64,000 bases of DNA from Bacilli bacterium (GTDB lineage Bacteria > Bacillota_I > Bacilli_A > RF39 > UBA660). The notes under the pieces are model-generated. The model was not told the DNA's origin, did not search any database, and worked only from the letters and a program-made list of their open reading frames with translations. The DNA lies in assembly GCA_017409785.1 (NCBI GenBank), contig JAFQSD010000002.1, positions 412,597-476,596 on the forward strand. The letters run 5' to 3'. Numbering within the stretch: position 1 is the stretch's first letter; every line of letters starts with the position of its first letter. The translations under genes and the position numbers were made by a program. This document shows positions 56,961 through 64,000 of this stretch, one piece after another.

Positions 56961-57725
56961 ATGAAAAATATCTTAATAACAGCAGGACCAACAAATGAAT
57001 ACATTGATGAGGTCATGAAAATAACAAACATGTCTACTGGTAGACTAGGAATTGAATTAACCAGAAATTTTTTAGAAAGTGGTGAACAAGTAACATTAAT
57101 TGGAACAAGAAGTATCTTTAGAAGTGGTTTATTTGAAAAATACCATTTAGCAAACCATCCAAACTTAAGATCTATTCCAATTGAAACAACACAAGATATG
57201 TATACTGCTTTAGAGCAAGAATCAAAAAATCCATATGATTTAGTAATTCACTCTTCAGCAGTTGGAGACTACAAACCAGAATTCTCATTTAGAATGGAAG
57301 ACTTAGCTTCAGAATTAGTTGAAGCTATCGCTTCTGGCAAAACAACAGAAGAAGAAATTCTAAACATCTTAACAAATCCATCATGCAAAGTAGATGATGA
57401 TACAAAAATTAGTAGTTATGAACCACACTTAACAGTAAAATTAACATTAACCCCAAAACTAATTTCCCATTTAAGAGAGTGGTATCCAGATGCAACACTA
57501 GTAGGTTTTAAACTTCTAGAAAATGTTACAAAAGAACATTTAATTGAAGTCGCTCAAAAATTATGTGTCAAAAATGATATGGATTATATCATTGCAAATG
57601 ACCTACACGATCTACGTCAAGGAGAACATTTATCATTACTTGTTAATAAGGATGGATACCAAAATACAGAATTCCATTCACCAGAAGATATCTATCAAAA
57701 AACAAAATCATTTATTACAAAATAA
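56961..57725 (+). CDS. coaB: phosphopantothenate--cysteine ligase (stand-alone CoaB)
   Basis: 254 residues: KNILITAGPTNEYIDEVMKITNMSTGRLG at the start (nucleotide-binding loop), LVIHSSAVGDYKPEF, KLTLTPKLISHLREWYPDATLVGFKLLEN with the conserved lysine region, and DYIIANDLHDLRQG. It joins cysteine to phosphopantothenate in coenzyme A synthesis. It stands alone rather than fused to CoaC, as in streptococci and enterococci. AAAGGAGAGATAAT precedes the ATG. Confidence 0.93.
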   Translation: MKNILITAGPTNEYIDEVMKITNMSTGRLGIELTRNFLESGEQVTLIGTRSIFRSGLFEKYHLANHPNLRSIPIETTQDMYTALEQESKNPYDLVIHSSAVGDYKPEFSFRMEDLASELVEAIASGKTTEEEILNILTNPSCKVDDDTKISSYEPHLTVKLTLTPKLISHLREWYPDATLVGFKLLENVTKEHLIEVAQKLCVKNDMDYIIANDLHDLRQGEHLSLLVNKDGYQNTEFHSPEDIYQKTKSFITK

Positions 57726-57750
57726 AAATATCGCTAAAGCGATATTTTTT
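57725..57750. terminator. bidirectional terminator after coaB
   Basis: AAAAATATCGC-TAAA-GCGATATTTTTTT. Confidence 0.88.
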
Positions 57751-58187
57751 TAATTATTATTTACTTTTTTAAATTGCTTTTCTAACTGACTAACTTCCTC
57801 TTGTGAAACAGCTAGTCTTGAAGCATCATCAAGTCTTTTAGAATACTCGTCAGAAATAGTTCCAAAAAGTTCACCATTAATTGTTTCAAATGTATCTCTT
57901 ATTCGATACAAATCAAAACTACATGTCAATCTTCTTTTTCCTTCACCAATATCACCATAAGATAAAGCACCATCTATATGACCATCATTATCCCATTTAT
58001 CAAAAAAAGCCACTACTGGATCATTTTCATCAAAATCAATACACACATCAGAAAAACTTTCTAAACATCTTACAATAGACATATAAATCATAGTTTCAGC
58101 TTTTTTTCCGACCAATATAGCTTTATCAAAAGCACTTGGTAGTCTTTCTTCTAACAAATTTGTTTTAACATCATCAAAAGTTTCCAT
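57750..58187 (-). CDS. unknown cytosolic protein downstream of the kinase/deoxyribosyltransferase pair
   Basis: 145 residues, no membrane segment; an alpha/beta start (METFDDVKTNLLEERLPSAF) with KAILVGKKAETMIYMSIVRCLESF, a central beta part (CIDFDENDPVVAFFDKWD, GKRRLTCSFDLYRIRD) and a C-terminal coil (SRLAVSQEEVSQLEKQF). GGGAGGTATTT precedes the ATG. It lies 46 bases after the deoxyribosyltransferase-like gene, so it is probably the third gene of that operon. No family recognised. Confidence 0.75.
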   Translation of the reverse strand: METFDDVKTNLLEERLPSAFDKAILVGKKAETMIYMSIVRCLESFSDVCIDFDENDPVVAFFDKWDNDGHIDGALSYGDIGEGKRRLTCSFDLYRIRDTFETINGELFGTISDEYSKRLDDASRLAVSQEEVSQLEKQFKKVNNN

Positions 58188-58233
58188 AAATACCTCCCAA
58201 ATCTAAAATAAAATTATCATAAAAAATTAATAA

Positions 58234-58695
58234 TTACAATCTATTAATAATTTCTACAGCATATTCTAATAATTTATCTAAATTATTGAATGGTTCTTCA
58301 TTATAATCTGTTCTATATAACCAATCTAAGTATCTTGTTTTAGGAGCCCCATCAGGTCTACCATAAATAACTTTTTTAGAATGCATCCAATAACCAAACT
58401 CAACATTAGTAGAAAAACCTGGCATATCCGGTAAACTTCTAGGAATCCAAAATAAAATTACAGTAGCCTCAGTTAAGGCTTCTCTTTCCCAATTTGCTTG
58501 ATCAACATAATTTTCTTTAGGAATCCAAGTAGAATATTCTGGAACAAACACAACTCCATCAAAACCAAGTTCTTCTAATTTTTTAACTGCTTCAACTCTC
58601 CATGAAGCAACTTCTTTACCTCTAGGCGTTGGACCAGCTAAAAAGATTGACTTCTTTCCCTTTAACACAACCTCATCAGAAAAATTTACTCTCAT
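58234..58695 (-). CDS. nucleoside 2-deoxyribosyltransferase-like protein
   Basis: 153 residues with SIFLAGPTPRGKEVASWRVEAV (nucleotide-binding loop), VFVPEYSTW, QANWEREALTEATVILFWIP and NVEFGYW, in which the Glu matches the catalytic nucleophile of this fold. Members exchange bases of deoxynucleosides or hydrolyse nucleotide N-glycosidic bonds. The ATG overlaps the kinase stop by four bases (ATGA), so translation is coupled and the two proteins probably work on the same nucleotides. Confidence 0.88.
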   Translation of the reverse strand: MRVNFSDEVVLKGKKSIFLAGPTPRGKEVASWRVEAVKKLEELGFDGVVFVPEYSTWIPKENYVDQANWEREALTEATVILFWIPRSLPDMPGFSTNVEFGYWMHSKKVIYGRPDGAPKTRYLDWLYRTDYNEEPFNNLDKLLEYAVEIINRL

Positions 58696-59255
58696 TTTTC
58701 CACCTCATCTACTCTTTTTAAAAAATCATTCAACCCTAAATACCACTTATACATAGATTTTTTTCTTTCACTATATTTTATAAAATCTTCTTCTGAACAA
58801 TCTTGATTATTATTTTTATATCTTTCTAAACACCTCTCATAACATGTGTTAATAGAAGTTCTCATCACAATAAGTTTTCCTTTTAACTTACTAACATCTT
58901 TCATATTTCTAAACTGTGCAGAGTCAATTACTAATGTTTTTCCACAACCTGAAAAATAATCTATCATATCTTGATAATACATATCAAATTCTTCAATAAA
59001 GTTAGGTAGAACATCAAATTTCTTTCTAATATGCTCACCATATTCACGACTTATACCAGTCGCATTCTCAAATCTACTAAAAACATCATCTGTATCAAGC
59101 ACAATATAATTACTGTCATTCAAATACTGCTGTGCATAAAATGACTTTCCACTTCCACTTTCACCAGTTAAATTAATTACGGGATCATTACTAAAATTTT
59201 TAATATATGGCTTTTTATCCACCACCACATCAATAAACAATTCATCATTTGACAT
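58692..59255 (-). CDS. P-loop nucleotide or nucleoside kinase-like protein
   Basis: 187 residues. Walker A GESGSGKS (residues about 31-38), then YIVLDTDDVFSRFE, KTLVIDSAQFRNMKD and the lid-like YERCLERYKNNNQD. This is the layout of small kinases of the AAA_33/zeta-toxin/nucleoside-kinase type. The substrate is unknown. It heads an operon with the deoxyribosyltransferase-like gene and has an extended -10 promoter back-to-back with the HAD nucleotidase promoter. GTAGGTGATAAT precedes the ATG. Confidence 0.82.
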   Translation of the reverse strand: MSNDELFIDVVVDKKPYIKNFSNDPVINLTGESGSGKSFYAQQYLNDSNYIVLDTDDVFSRFENATGISREYGEHIRKKFDVLPNFIEEFDMYYQDMIDYFSGCGKTLVIDSAQFRNMKDVSKLKGKLIVMRTSINTCYERCLERYKNNNQDCSEEDFIKYSERKKSMYKWYLGLNDFLKRVDEVEK

Positions 59256-59271
59256 ATTATCACCTACTTTT

Positions 59272-59280
59272 ATTATATCA
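59272..59280 (-). promoter_or_regulatory. extended -10 promoter of the kinase operon
   Basis: Minus strand TGATATAAT (59280-59272). Confidence 0.55.
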
Positions 59281-59293
59281 TACTTCTCATATA

Positions 59294-59302
59294 TGTTATA
59301 CT
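59294..59302 (+). promoter_or_regulatory. extended -10 promoter of the HAD nucleotidase
   Basis: TGTTATACT, 20 bases before the ATG and 14 bases from the divergent kinase promoter. Confidence 0.55.
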
Positions 59303-59321
59303 TGTACTAGGATGTGATACT

Positions 59322-59888
59322 ATGAAACAACTAACCATTGGTATAGACATAGATGATACAATTACAAATACTTTTTATCATTTAATGCCTGCTGTAGCAG
59401 AATTTTATAATAAAGACTTAGAATATTTAAAAGAAAATAAAATTTCTTATACAACTCTAACTCCAGAAATGAAAGAACAAGAATTAGAGTTTGCTAGAAC
59501 CTATTTTGACAAATTAATTCCGTCAACTCCAATTAAAGATGGAGCAGCTGAATACATTAGAAAAATTAAAAAATTAGGTCACAAAATTATTATAATTACT
59601 GCCAGATGTAACATGTTTTATAAAGATGCATACAAAACATCATCTGAATATTTAAATAAACATAATGTACAATATGATGAACTATTCTGTACATTTGACA
59701 AAGTTGGTATCTGCAAAGAACAACATGTTGACATATTTATTGACGACTCAATTCGACAATGTGACAATGTAAAGTCTGCTGGAATAAAACCACTTTTATT
59801 TGCATCTCCAATAAATCAAGATAATCAAGAACATCAACTAGTTTACACTTGGGAAGATGTATATAACTATATAGCCAATCATTCATAA
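59322..59888 (+). CDS. HAD-family 5'-(deoxyribo)nucleotidase-like protein
   Basis: 188 residues with HAD motif I GIDIDDTITNT, motif II IIITARCN, a lysine in CTFDKVGICKE and motif IV IDIFIDDS-like (VDIFIDDSIRQCDN). This is the NT5C/YqfW type, which removes 5'-phosphate from nucleotides. It is divergent from the P-loop kinase, so an opposing kinase/phosphatase pair around one nucleotide pool is plausible. It ends at a shared terminator. Confidence 0.9.
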   Translation: MKQLTIGIDIDDTITNTFYHLMPAVAEFYNKDLEYLKENKISYTTLTPEMKEQELEFARTYFDKLIPSTPIKDGAAEYIRKIKKLGHKIIIITARCNMFYKDAYKTSSEYLNKHNVQYDELFCTFDKVGICKEQHVDIFIDDSIRQCDNVKSAGIKPLLFASPINQDNQEHQLVYTWEDVYNYIANHS

Positions 59889-59911
59889 AAAGAACCAACA
59901 GGTTCTTTTTT
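59888..59911. terminator. bidirectional terminator after the nucleotidase gene
   Basis: AAAAAGAACC-AACA-GGTTCTTTTTTT. Confidence 0.88.
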
Positions 59912-60804
59912 TATCTTCTATAAACTTTTGGACTTTCTTCAACTCTATCTAAAGTAAATTCTTTCCCATCTATTCTATTAACATAATCAAATAAGTTATT
60001 AGCATCATCAACCAAATTTTCTCCACGAATATTTAACTCTTCAATTGTCGGAATAATAATATCATTTTTATCTAAATCTATAACTTTTTTCATAGTTGAT
60101 AAATCACTTGGTCTACCATAACCATTAGACCAGCTTGAAGTAATATCTGGAGTTACTTCTATTAATCTAAAATTAAGTCTTCTAATCCATGAAGGATGAC
60201 ATAAAGGAAAATACAACTTTTGAATATTCATTCTTTCATTTTCAGACTTTAAAACAAAATCACTAAAATGCATCATAGTATCAACAGTAGACATTTCAAA
60301 TAAATGTAAATTTACACTAAATCCCATATTCTCAAGAATTTCTATCATTGATAAAACGATTGCTCCTCTATTAAAAATTGCCTCTTTAGAAGTATTACCA
60401 TAAAAAGATGTATTCATATAAACATTTACTTTTTTTCTTGCTTCACTCTTCTTATTTAACATTGATAAAGGATTACCCTCTAAATATGCTTTAACATCAG
60501 GAGCAAATCCAATATAATCATTAAATTGTTTATTTCTCTTCTTAGACATTTTAATATACTTTTCTAATTTTAGTTTTAATTGGACTAACTTTTCAAAATC
60601 TTCATGATAACCAAACTTAATTAGATCTAATGCTTCTTCTAACGAGCTAGTTTGTGTAAACCCATAACTACCAGTTTCACTAGCTAATCTATCAAATGCA
60701 TAATGTTGAACAGGGGCATTCTTCAAATAATCAACAAATTCTGAAATAGAATCAAATCTATAATACATTACATTATAACCATTTTTTCTATATGTCTTAT
60801 ACAT
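59911..60804 (-). CDS. uncharacterised partner of the AAA+ ATPase (DUF7192/VWA-like in style)
   Basis: 297 residues, cytosolic. Starts with MYKTYRKNGYNVMYYRFDSI; a helical region with charged coils follows (FEKLVQLKLKLEKYIKMSKK). The centre resembles a VWA/Rossmann core: KKVNVYMNTSFYGNTSKEAI, GAIVLSMIEILENMGFSVNLHLF and PLCHPSWIRRLNFRLIE. It has no clear MIDAS DxSxS (it reads NTSFYGNTS). A proteins-with-AAA partner of this size occurs in phages and bacteria. Its ribosome site AAGGAGATAATTT lies inside the end of the AAA+ gene (three bases between the genes), so they are coupled. Confidence 0.78.
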   Translation of the reverse strand: MYKTYRKNGYNVMYYRFDSISEFVDYLKNAPVQHYAFDRLASETGSYGFTQTSSLEEALDLIKFGYHEDFEKLVQLKLKLEKYIKMSKKRNKQFNDYIGFAPDVKAYLEGNPLSMLNKKSEARKKVNVYMNTSFYGNTSKEAIFNRGAIVLSMIEILENMGFSVNLHLFEMSTVDTMMHFSDFVLKSENERMNIQKLYFPLCHPSWIRRLNFRLIEVTPDITSSWSNGYGRPSDLSTMKKVIDLDKNDIIIPTIEELNIRGENLVDDANNLFDYVNRIDGKEFTLDRVEESPKVYRR

Positions 60805-60807
60805 AAA

Positions 60808-62550
60808 TTATCTCCTTAAAGTTAATCTCTTAACCCCTTCAAGATATTTATTAGAAGAATTTATATCTCTCATATTACCAACAATTGTATTAACATCATC
60901 CTGTCCTAAATTCTTAACAACATTAGAAGTTAAAATATCTTCAACAGGAATACCATTCATTTCTTTTTTATAAACTTTTCCAATTCCACGTGTAGATACA
61001 ACATGCGGTATTTTTGATTTTAAAACAGCATCTCTAAATGACCACATAAATTTTAATACTTCTTCATTAGGATATAAACATTCTTCCAAATGTCTATCAT
61101 AATCAAAGAAAATATTATCAAATCTATCTAAAGTTGCAGCATCTAGTGCATTTCTTCCAACATATTGTAAGTCAGCACCTTTTCCCCAAGTATTAGCAGC
61201 AGCAATAATTCTAAAATCAGGATGTCTATCAATAGTTTCATGTGGAAAAGCCATATATCCGTTAGCAAGTGCTGAGTTAATAACAATTAAAGCAGAAGGA
61301 TCAGAATTATCAATTTCATCTAAGAAGAAAACTCCACCATCCTTAAATGCCTTGTAAAACTCTGTACTACGATAATTACCACCCGCATCAATAAACCCTG
61401 TAAGTTTAAATTCATTAGACGCATTATTTGTATAATACATCTTTAGTCCTAATGAATCAGCAACTTGAGCAACAGCTACATTCTTTCCAGAACCTGCAGG
61501 ACCAATCAACATAATAGGTTCATCAAGTGAAATCTGTCTTAAAATTTGTGGATACTTTTCATGATAAAAACCACCACTTGTTTGACCAACCTGATTTCCG
61601 TTTAAGTAAACATTATAAGAAACAGGAACATTAACAGTTTTTGAATATTCTTCTAAAACATGATCGAACATTCTTCTTAATGTCTCCTCAACATTCTCTT
61701 CAAGTCGATATTCATCAATTACTTTATTTACTAAAGCCAAAACTTCACGTTTTGTCACATCATCTAATTCTTTAACAATATAATCACTAAGTCTTTTCTT
61801 AGGATCATCAGAAGCTAAATATTCTTCAAGATTTTCTTCAATCTTTTGTCTAACAGATTCCTTAGTAATAGAAACAAGTAATGCATTTAACCCGTCTAAC
61901 AAGAAATCAGCATTTTGACGTGTCTTCTTAATTAAAGGATCGTTACCAACATTTATCTTATCTCCTTCAATTGTAAATAGTTCACCATTTCTCATATAAG
62001 TATTACTATCCATTTTATGAATCTCATTACAAAATGTTTTTAGTACATTTTCATCATTAGAAAACATAATTTCCTCATTTTCACGTGTATATCCATAAAA
62101 TAATTGAGAATATTCATGTGCTCCTTCAGTAACACCAGCAATTAATTCTTTACTTCTTCCATCCCAAATAACAGAACAAAAATCCATTCTATCCGCTAAA
62201 TTCCTAAAGACCTTATCACCATTATCTCTATAAAGTCTACTAATTAATGTATGATACTTATCAGAATCATCAATACTATACGTACTATAATCCCTAATAG
62301 CCCTAGAAATTTCATCTTGATCATATCCATTAACTGTCATTACATTTTGAGCATTATTTGGATCTCTATCATCCACATAATTGTCATAAACAATCTTTGC
62401 AAATACAACGTTATCATCACGTTTAACACTACTTTTAACAGTATAACAACTAGGACAATCCCTATTTAATCTTGCCACAATATTATGGCTACTAAACTCC
62501 CTACCTTGATAGGCTATAAATGTTCTACCACTCTTTTCATAATTACTCAT
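60808..62550 (-). CDS. MoxR/CobS-like AAA+ ATPase with an amidotransferase-like N-terminal domain
   Basis: 580 residues from MSNYEKSGRT at 62550; an ATG at 62556 touches the AAGGG ribosome site. The C-terminal half has Walker A GPAGSGKN (350-357), Walker B FFLDEID (408-414), NTWGKGADLQYVG and LDRFDNIFFDYDRHLEE, all as in MoxR/CobS ATPases. Residues about 1-200 read like the class II glutamine amidotransferase fold (KVFRNLADRMDFCSVIWD, GAHEYSQLFYGYTRENEEIMFSND, MRNGELFTIEG), yet there is no N-terminal Cys nucleophile. Residues about 205-310 are helical. It heads a two-gene operon with the partner. The domain identity of the N-terminal half is inference. Confidence 0.88.
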   Translation of the reverse strand: MSNYEKSGRTFIAYQGREFSSHNIVARLNRDCPSCYTVKSSVKRDDNVVFAKIVYDNYVDDRDPNNAQNVMTVNGYDQDEISRAIRDYSTYSIDDSDKYHTLISRLYRDNGDKVFRNLADRMDFCSVIWDGRSKELIAGVTEGAHEYSQLFYGYTRENEEIMFSNDENVLKTFCNEIHKMDSNTYMRNGELFTIEGDKINVGNDPLIKKTRQNADFLLDGLNALLVSITKESVRQKIEENLEEYLASDDPKKRLSDYIVKELDDVTKREVLALVNKVIDEYRLEENVEETLRRMFDHVLEEYSKTVNVPVSYNVYLNGNQVGQTSGGFYHEKYPQILRQISLDEPIMLIGPAGSGKNVAVAQVADSLGLKMYYTNNASNEFKLTGFIDAGGNYRSTEFYKAFKDGGVFFLDEIDNSDPSALIVINSALANGYMAFPHETIDRHPDFRIIAAANTWGKGADLQYVGRNALDAATLDRFDNIFFDYDRHLEECLYPNEEVLKFMWSFRDAVLKSKIPHVVSTRGIGKVYKKEMNGIPVEDILTSNVVKNLGQDDVNTIVGNMRDINSSNKYLEGVKRLTLRR

Positions 62551-62570
62551 AGTCATCCCTTCTTTTTGTT

Positions 62571-62587
62571 ATTAACATATTGTTAAT
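62571..62587. promoter_or_regulatory. perfect inverted repeat in the AAA+ leader, candidate operator
   Basis: ATTAACA-TAT-TGTTAAT: seven-base arms that match exactly. It lies about 35 bases downstream of the expected start point of the AAA+ transcript and about 25 bases before the start codon, in the gap shared with the HD gene. Confidence 0.5.
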
Positions 62588-62626
62588 ATGTATTATCAAA
62601 AAAAAGTGCACTCTTCTGACAATTTC

Positions 62627-62656
62627 ATTATACGACCCGCATTCTATTTTTGTCAA
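62627..62656 (-). promoter_or_regulatory. consensus promoter of the AAA+ operon
   Basis: Minus strand TTGACA (62656-62651), 18 bp spacer, TATAAT (62632-62627); both boxes are perfect. Confidence 0.85.
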
Positions 62657-62706
62657 TATGTTTTTAACAAAATATTAAAATGTTACTATTACCTCTCAAA
62701 TAAATC

Positions 62707-62735
62707 TTTAAAATAATTTAAATTTATAATATAAT
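62707..62735 (+). promoter_or_regulatory. promoter of the HD gene
   Basis: TTTAAA, 17 bp spacer, TATAAT (62730-62735); another TATAAT overlaps at 62725. Confidence 0.5.
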
Positions 62736-62757
62736 TCTCTTAGAATGGAGAGATAAA

Positions 62758-63813
62758 ATGGCAACCTCATTAAATTTTTCAGGAAATTATTATCGAAATA
62801 TAACAAATCACAAATACACTGCAAATTATGAAAATTCAAGATCTGCTGCGGATGCATTTATGTTATGTATAAATTCTCTACCCTATGAAGAACTTGATAA
62901 TTTATGTATAAAAATTCAAGAGTATTATCATTCAAAAGAAACACCAATTTTTTTATCTTTAGAAGATTGTTATCAATTAACTCAAGGAAATGATACACAA
63001 TATGTTTTTTGCAATAAGGATTTCAAAAATACATTACTTGCATTAGCCTATAAATGTATTAATGAAAGAAAAACAGTTGGATCAAAACTAAGAGAAAATA
63101 GTAAAAGTTCAACTACATCTTGGCTAAGTCATTGTCTATATCAAGGTGAAACAGCAGCTATATTAGCCAAATCTCAAGGATTGAATCCAGATACTGCTAG
63201 AAAACTAGGAATTCTTCATGACATAGGAAGAAAATATACTCACACATTAATGCATACAATAGCAGGATTTGAAACACTCGTAGACGAAGGTTGGATAGAT
63301 GAAGCATTTATTTGTTTAACACATTCCTTCATTGGAAATAAAAAAACAAATAAAGGAGGACGTTGCTGTGGATGTGATCCTGCTGTTCCAGGTTTTTCTA
63401 TAGATGAAAACGGAAATCCCAAATGGGATGAATCAATTCAAAAAGATGATATTACATTATTTTTAGATAGTTATAACTATAATTCATACGACTCAATTAT
63501 CAATATGGCTGATTTAATGGCCACATCATATGGCATAATTTCCCCATATGAAAGAGTTACAGATATTTCAACAAGAACAACACCAGACCCACGAAATAGG
63601 AACTATTTCAAAGCTGAGTTCTCAAATTTAATGTTACACTTCCTAAACCAAGCTGGAGAAATAGAAAATCTTAATGAAATAAAAGCAACCCCAGAAACCT
63701 CAGATGAACACTTAGACAGAATATTTCATGAAGTATCTACTCTATTTTCAAGTTACTTTAATACAATAAGTCAAAATAAATTAACAACTAAAGCTAAACC
63801 AACACAAAAATAA
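62758..63813 (+). CDS. HD-domain phosphohydrolase
   Basis: 351 residues. The HD core is residues about 120-290: H125 in SHCLYQGETAAILA, H154-D155 in GILHDIGRKY, H166, then LTHSF and NMADLMATSYG supplying the later metal ligands. The first 110 residues are a separate helical domain. A cysteine-rich loop GRCCGCDPAV (about 200) sits in the HD core and is unusual; it might bind metal. HD enzymes hydrolyse nucleotides or cyclic nucleotides. GGAGAGATAAA precedes the ATG. It is divergent from the AAA+ operon. Confidence 0.87.
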   Translation: MATSLNFSGNYYRNITNHKYTANYENSRSAADAFMLCINSLPYEELDNLCIKIQEYYHSKETPIFLSLEDCYQLTQGNDTQYVFCNKDFKNTLLALAYKCINERKTVGSKLRENSKSSTTSWLSHCLYQGETAAILAKSQGLNPDTARKLGILHDIGRKYTHTLMHTIAGFETLVDEGWIDEAFICLTHSFIGNKKTNKGGRCCGCDPAVPGFSIDENGNPKWDESIQKDDITLFLDSYNYNSYDSIINMADLMATSYGIISPYERVTDISTRTTPDPRNRNYFKAEFSNLMLHFLNQAGEIENLNEIKATPETSDEHLDRIFHEVSTLFSSYFNTISQNKLTTKAKPTQK

Positions 63814-63837
63814 AAAACATCATAAGATGTTTTTTTT
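63812..63837. terminator. bidirectional terminator between the HD gene and ssrA
   Basis: AAAAAACATC-ATAA-GATGTTTTTTTT; it can end both the HD transcript and the tmRNA transcript coming from the right. Confidence 0.82.
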
Positions 63838-63879
63838 ATTTTTCAAAGTAAACAATTAAGTTTAACTCTTATAACACAT

Positions 63880-64000
63880 TGGTGGAGCTGAGGAGAATCG
63901 AACTCCTGTCCGAAAACAAAGCTACATAAACCTCTACAAGCTTAGTTAACTAATTATTCTCATATACCATCCAAGTAATTAACGACCAAGATGATATACC
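63880..64000 (-). ncRNA. ssrA: transfer-messenger RNA (3' part, cut by window edge)
   Basis: The minus strand ends GGACAGGAGTTCGATTCTCC followed by TCAGCTCCACCA: a T-arm with GTTCGATTC, the acceptor 3' strand AGCTCC and encoded CCA, as in bacterial tmRNA. Upstream pseudoknot-type segments run to the window edge. The resume codon and tag peptide are outside the window. tmRNA rescues stalled ribosomes. A 4-nt ACCA end with no tRNA anticodon arm within 75 bases rules out an ordinary tRNA. Confidence 0.92.

Noticed and set aside
57750-62550. Anti-phage defence island
   Set aside because: The mix of AAA+, kinase, HAD and deoxyribosyltransferase-like genes is suggestive, but no known defence signature, mobile-element border or composition change was seen.

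Overview
The window is AT-rich, densely coded chromosomal DNA of a low-GC Gram-positive bacterium with a cell wall. Supporting genes are EzrA, FemAB-type bridge ligases, two VanY-type carboxypeptidases, a sortase, CdaA/CdaR, a MurJ/SpoVB-type flippase, lipoproteins with clear lipoboxes, and T-box leaders before the tyrosyl and leucyl tRNA synthetase operons. TGA is used as a stop and tryptophan is read from TGG, so the code is standard and this is not a Mycoplasma-like genome. A Cse60-like protein, a SpoVB-family flippase and a YdcC-like lipoprotein hint at descent from spore formers. My inference is an uncultured-type, host-associated member of the Bacilli (Erysipelotrichales/RF39-like); the LeuRS signature KMGKR fits that, but the exact lineage cannot be fixed from sequence alone. 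There is no insertion sequence, prophage or CRISPR array; the window ends inside tmRNA (ssrA).

Layout. 0-7.4 kb: the end of an exported-protein operon with a giant 1767-residue surface protein, then ezrA. 7.4-8.3 kb: rpsD with a strong promoter and a structured leader. 8.3-16.6 kb: a four-part leftward block: a phosphatase/beta-propeller operon, a T-box-controlled CYTH-tyrS operon, an envelope operon (lipoprotein, disordered protein, YtxG/YtxH-like proteins), and trmB. 16.7-19.4 kb: a small coiled-coil protein and two overlapping FemAB genes. 19.4-21.8 kb: three tandem paralogues of small secreted proteins with a TasA/camelysin-like layout, each with its own promoter and terminator. 21.9-26.8 kb: an Ig-domain esterase, a 39-residue membrane peptide, a flippase, Cse60 and a Fic protein. 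26.9-34.3 kb: a PHP phosphoesterase, T-box-leuS, an unknown protein and a GH31 enzyme. 34.4-42.8 kb: convergent VanY genes, a patatin/radical SAM/DUF1294 operon, CapA, the NfeD-SPFH pair and an Ig-domain surface protein. 42.9-54.9 kb: a dehydrogenase, an M50 protease, fhs, a thioester adhesin with its own sortase, CtpA, and cdaA-cdaR. 55-63.8 kb: a nucleotide-flavoured accessory stretch (2H-Nudix fusion, LysR/CoaB, deoxyribosyltransferase-like, P-loop kinase, HAD nucleotidase, an AAA+ ATPase with its partner, HD hydrolase).

The most striking sequence signal is a run of ten G residues lying between the -35 and -10 boxes of one of the three paralogous secreted-protein genes. It makes that spacer 19 bp, while the otherwise matching promoter of its sister gene has a 17 bp spacer. 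Slippage in this tract would switch transcription, so the locus looks phase-variable. Second is a coupled pair at 59.9-62.6 kb: a MoxR/CobS-like AAA+ ATPase whose N-terminal half looks like a class II glutamine-amidotransferase fold without its nucleophile, followed by an uncharacterised partner. A perfect inverted repeat lies in its leader, in the gap to an oppositely oriented HD hydrolase.

Promoters here often use an extended -10 (TGnTATAAT) with a weak -35, and several sit directly against the terminator of the gene before, which keeps the genome compact. Convergent genes commonly share bidirectional terminators.
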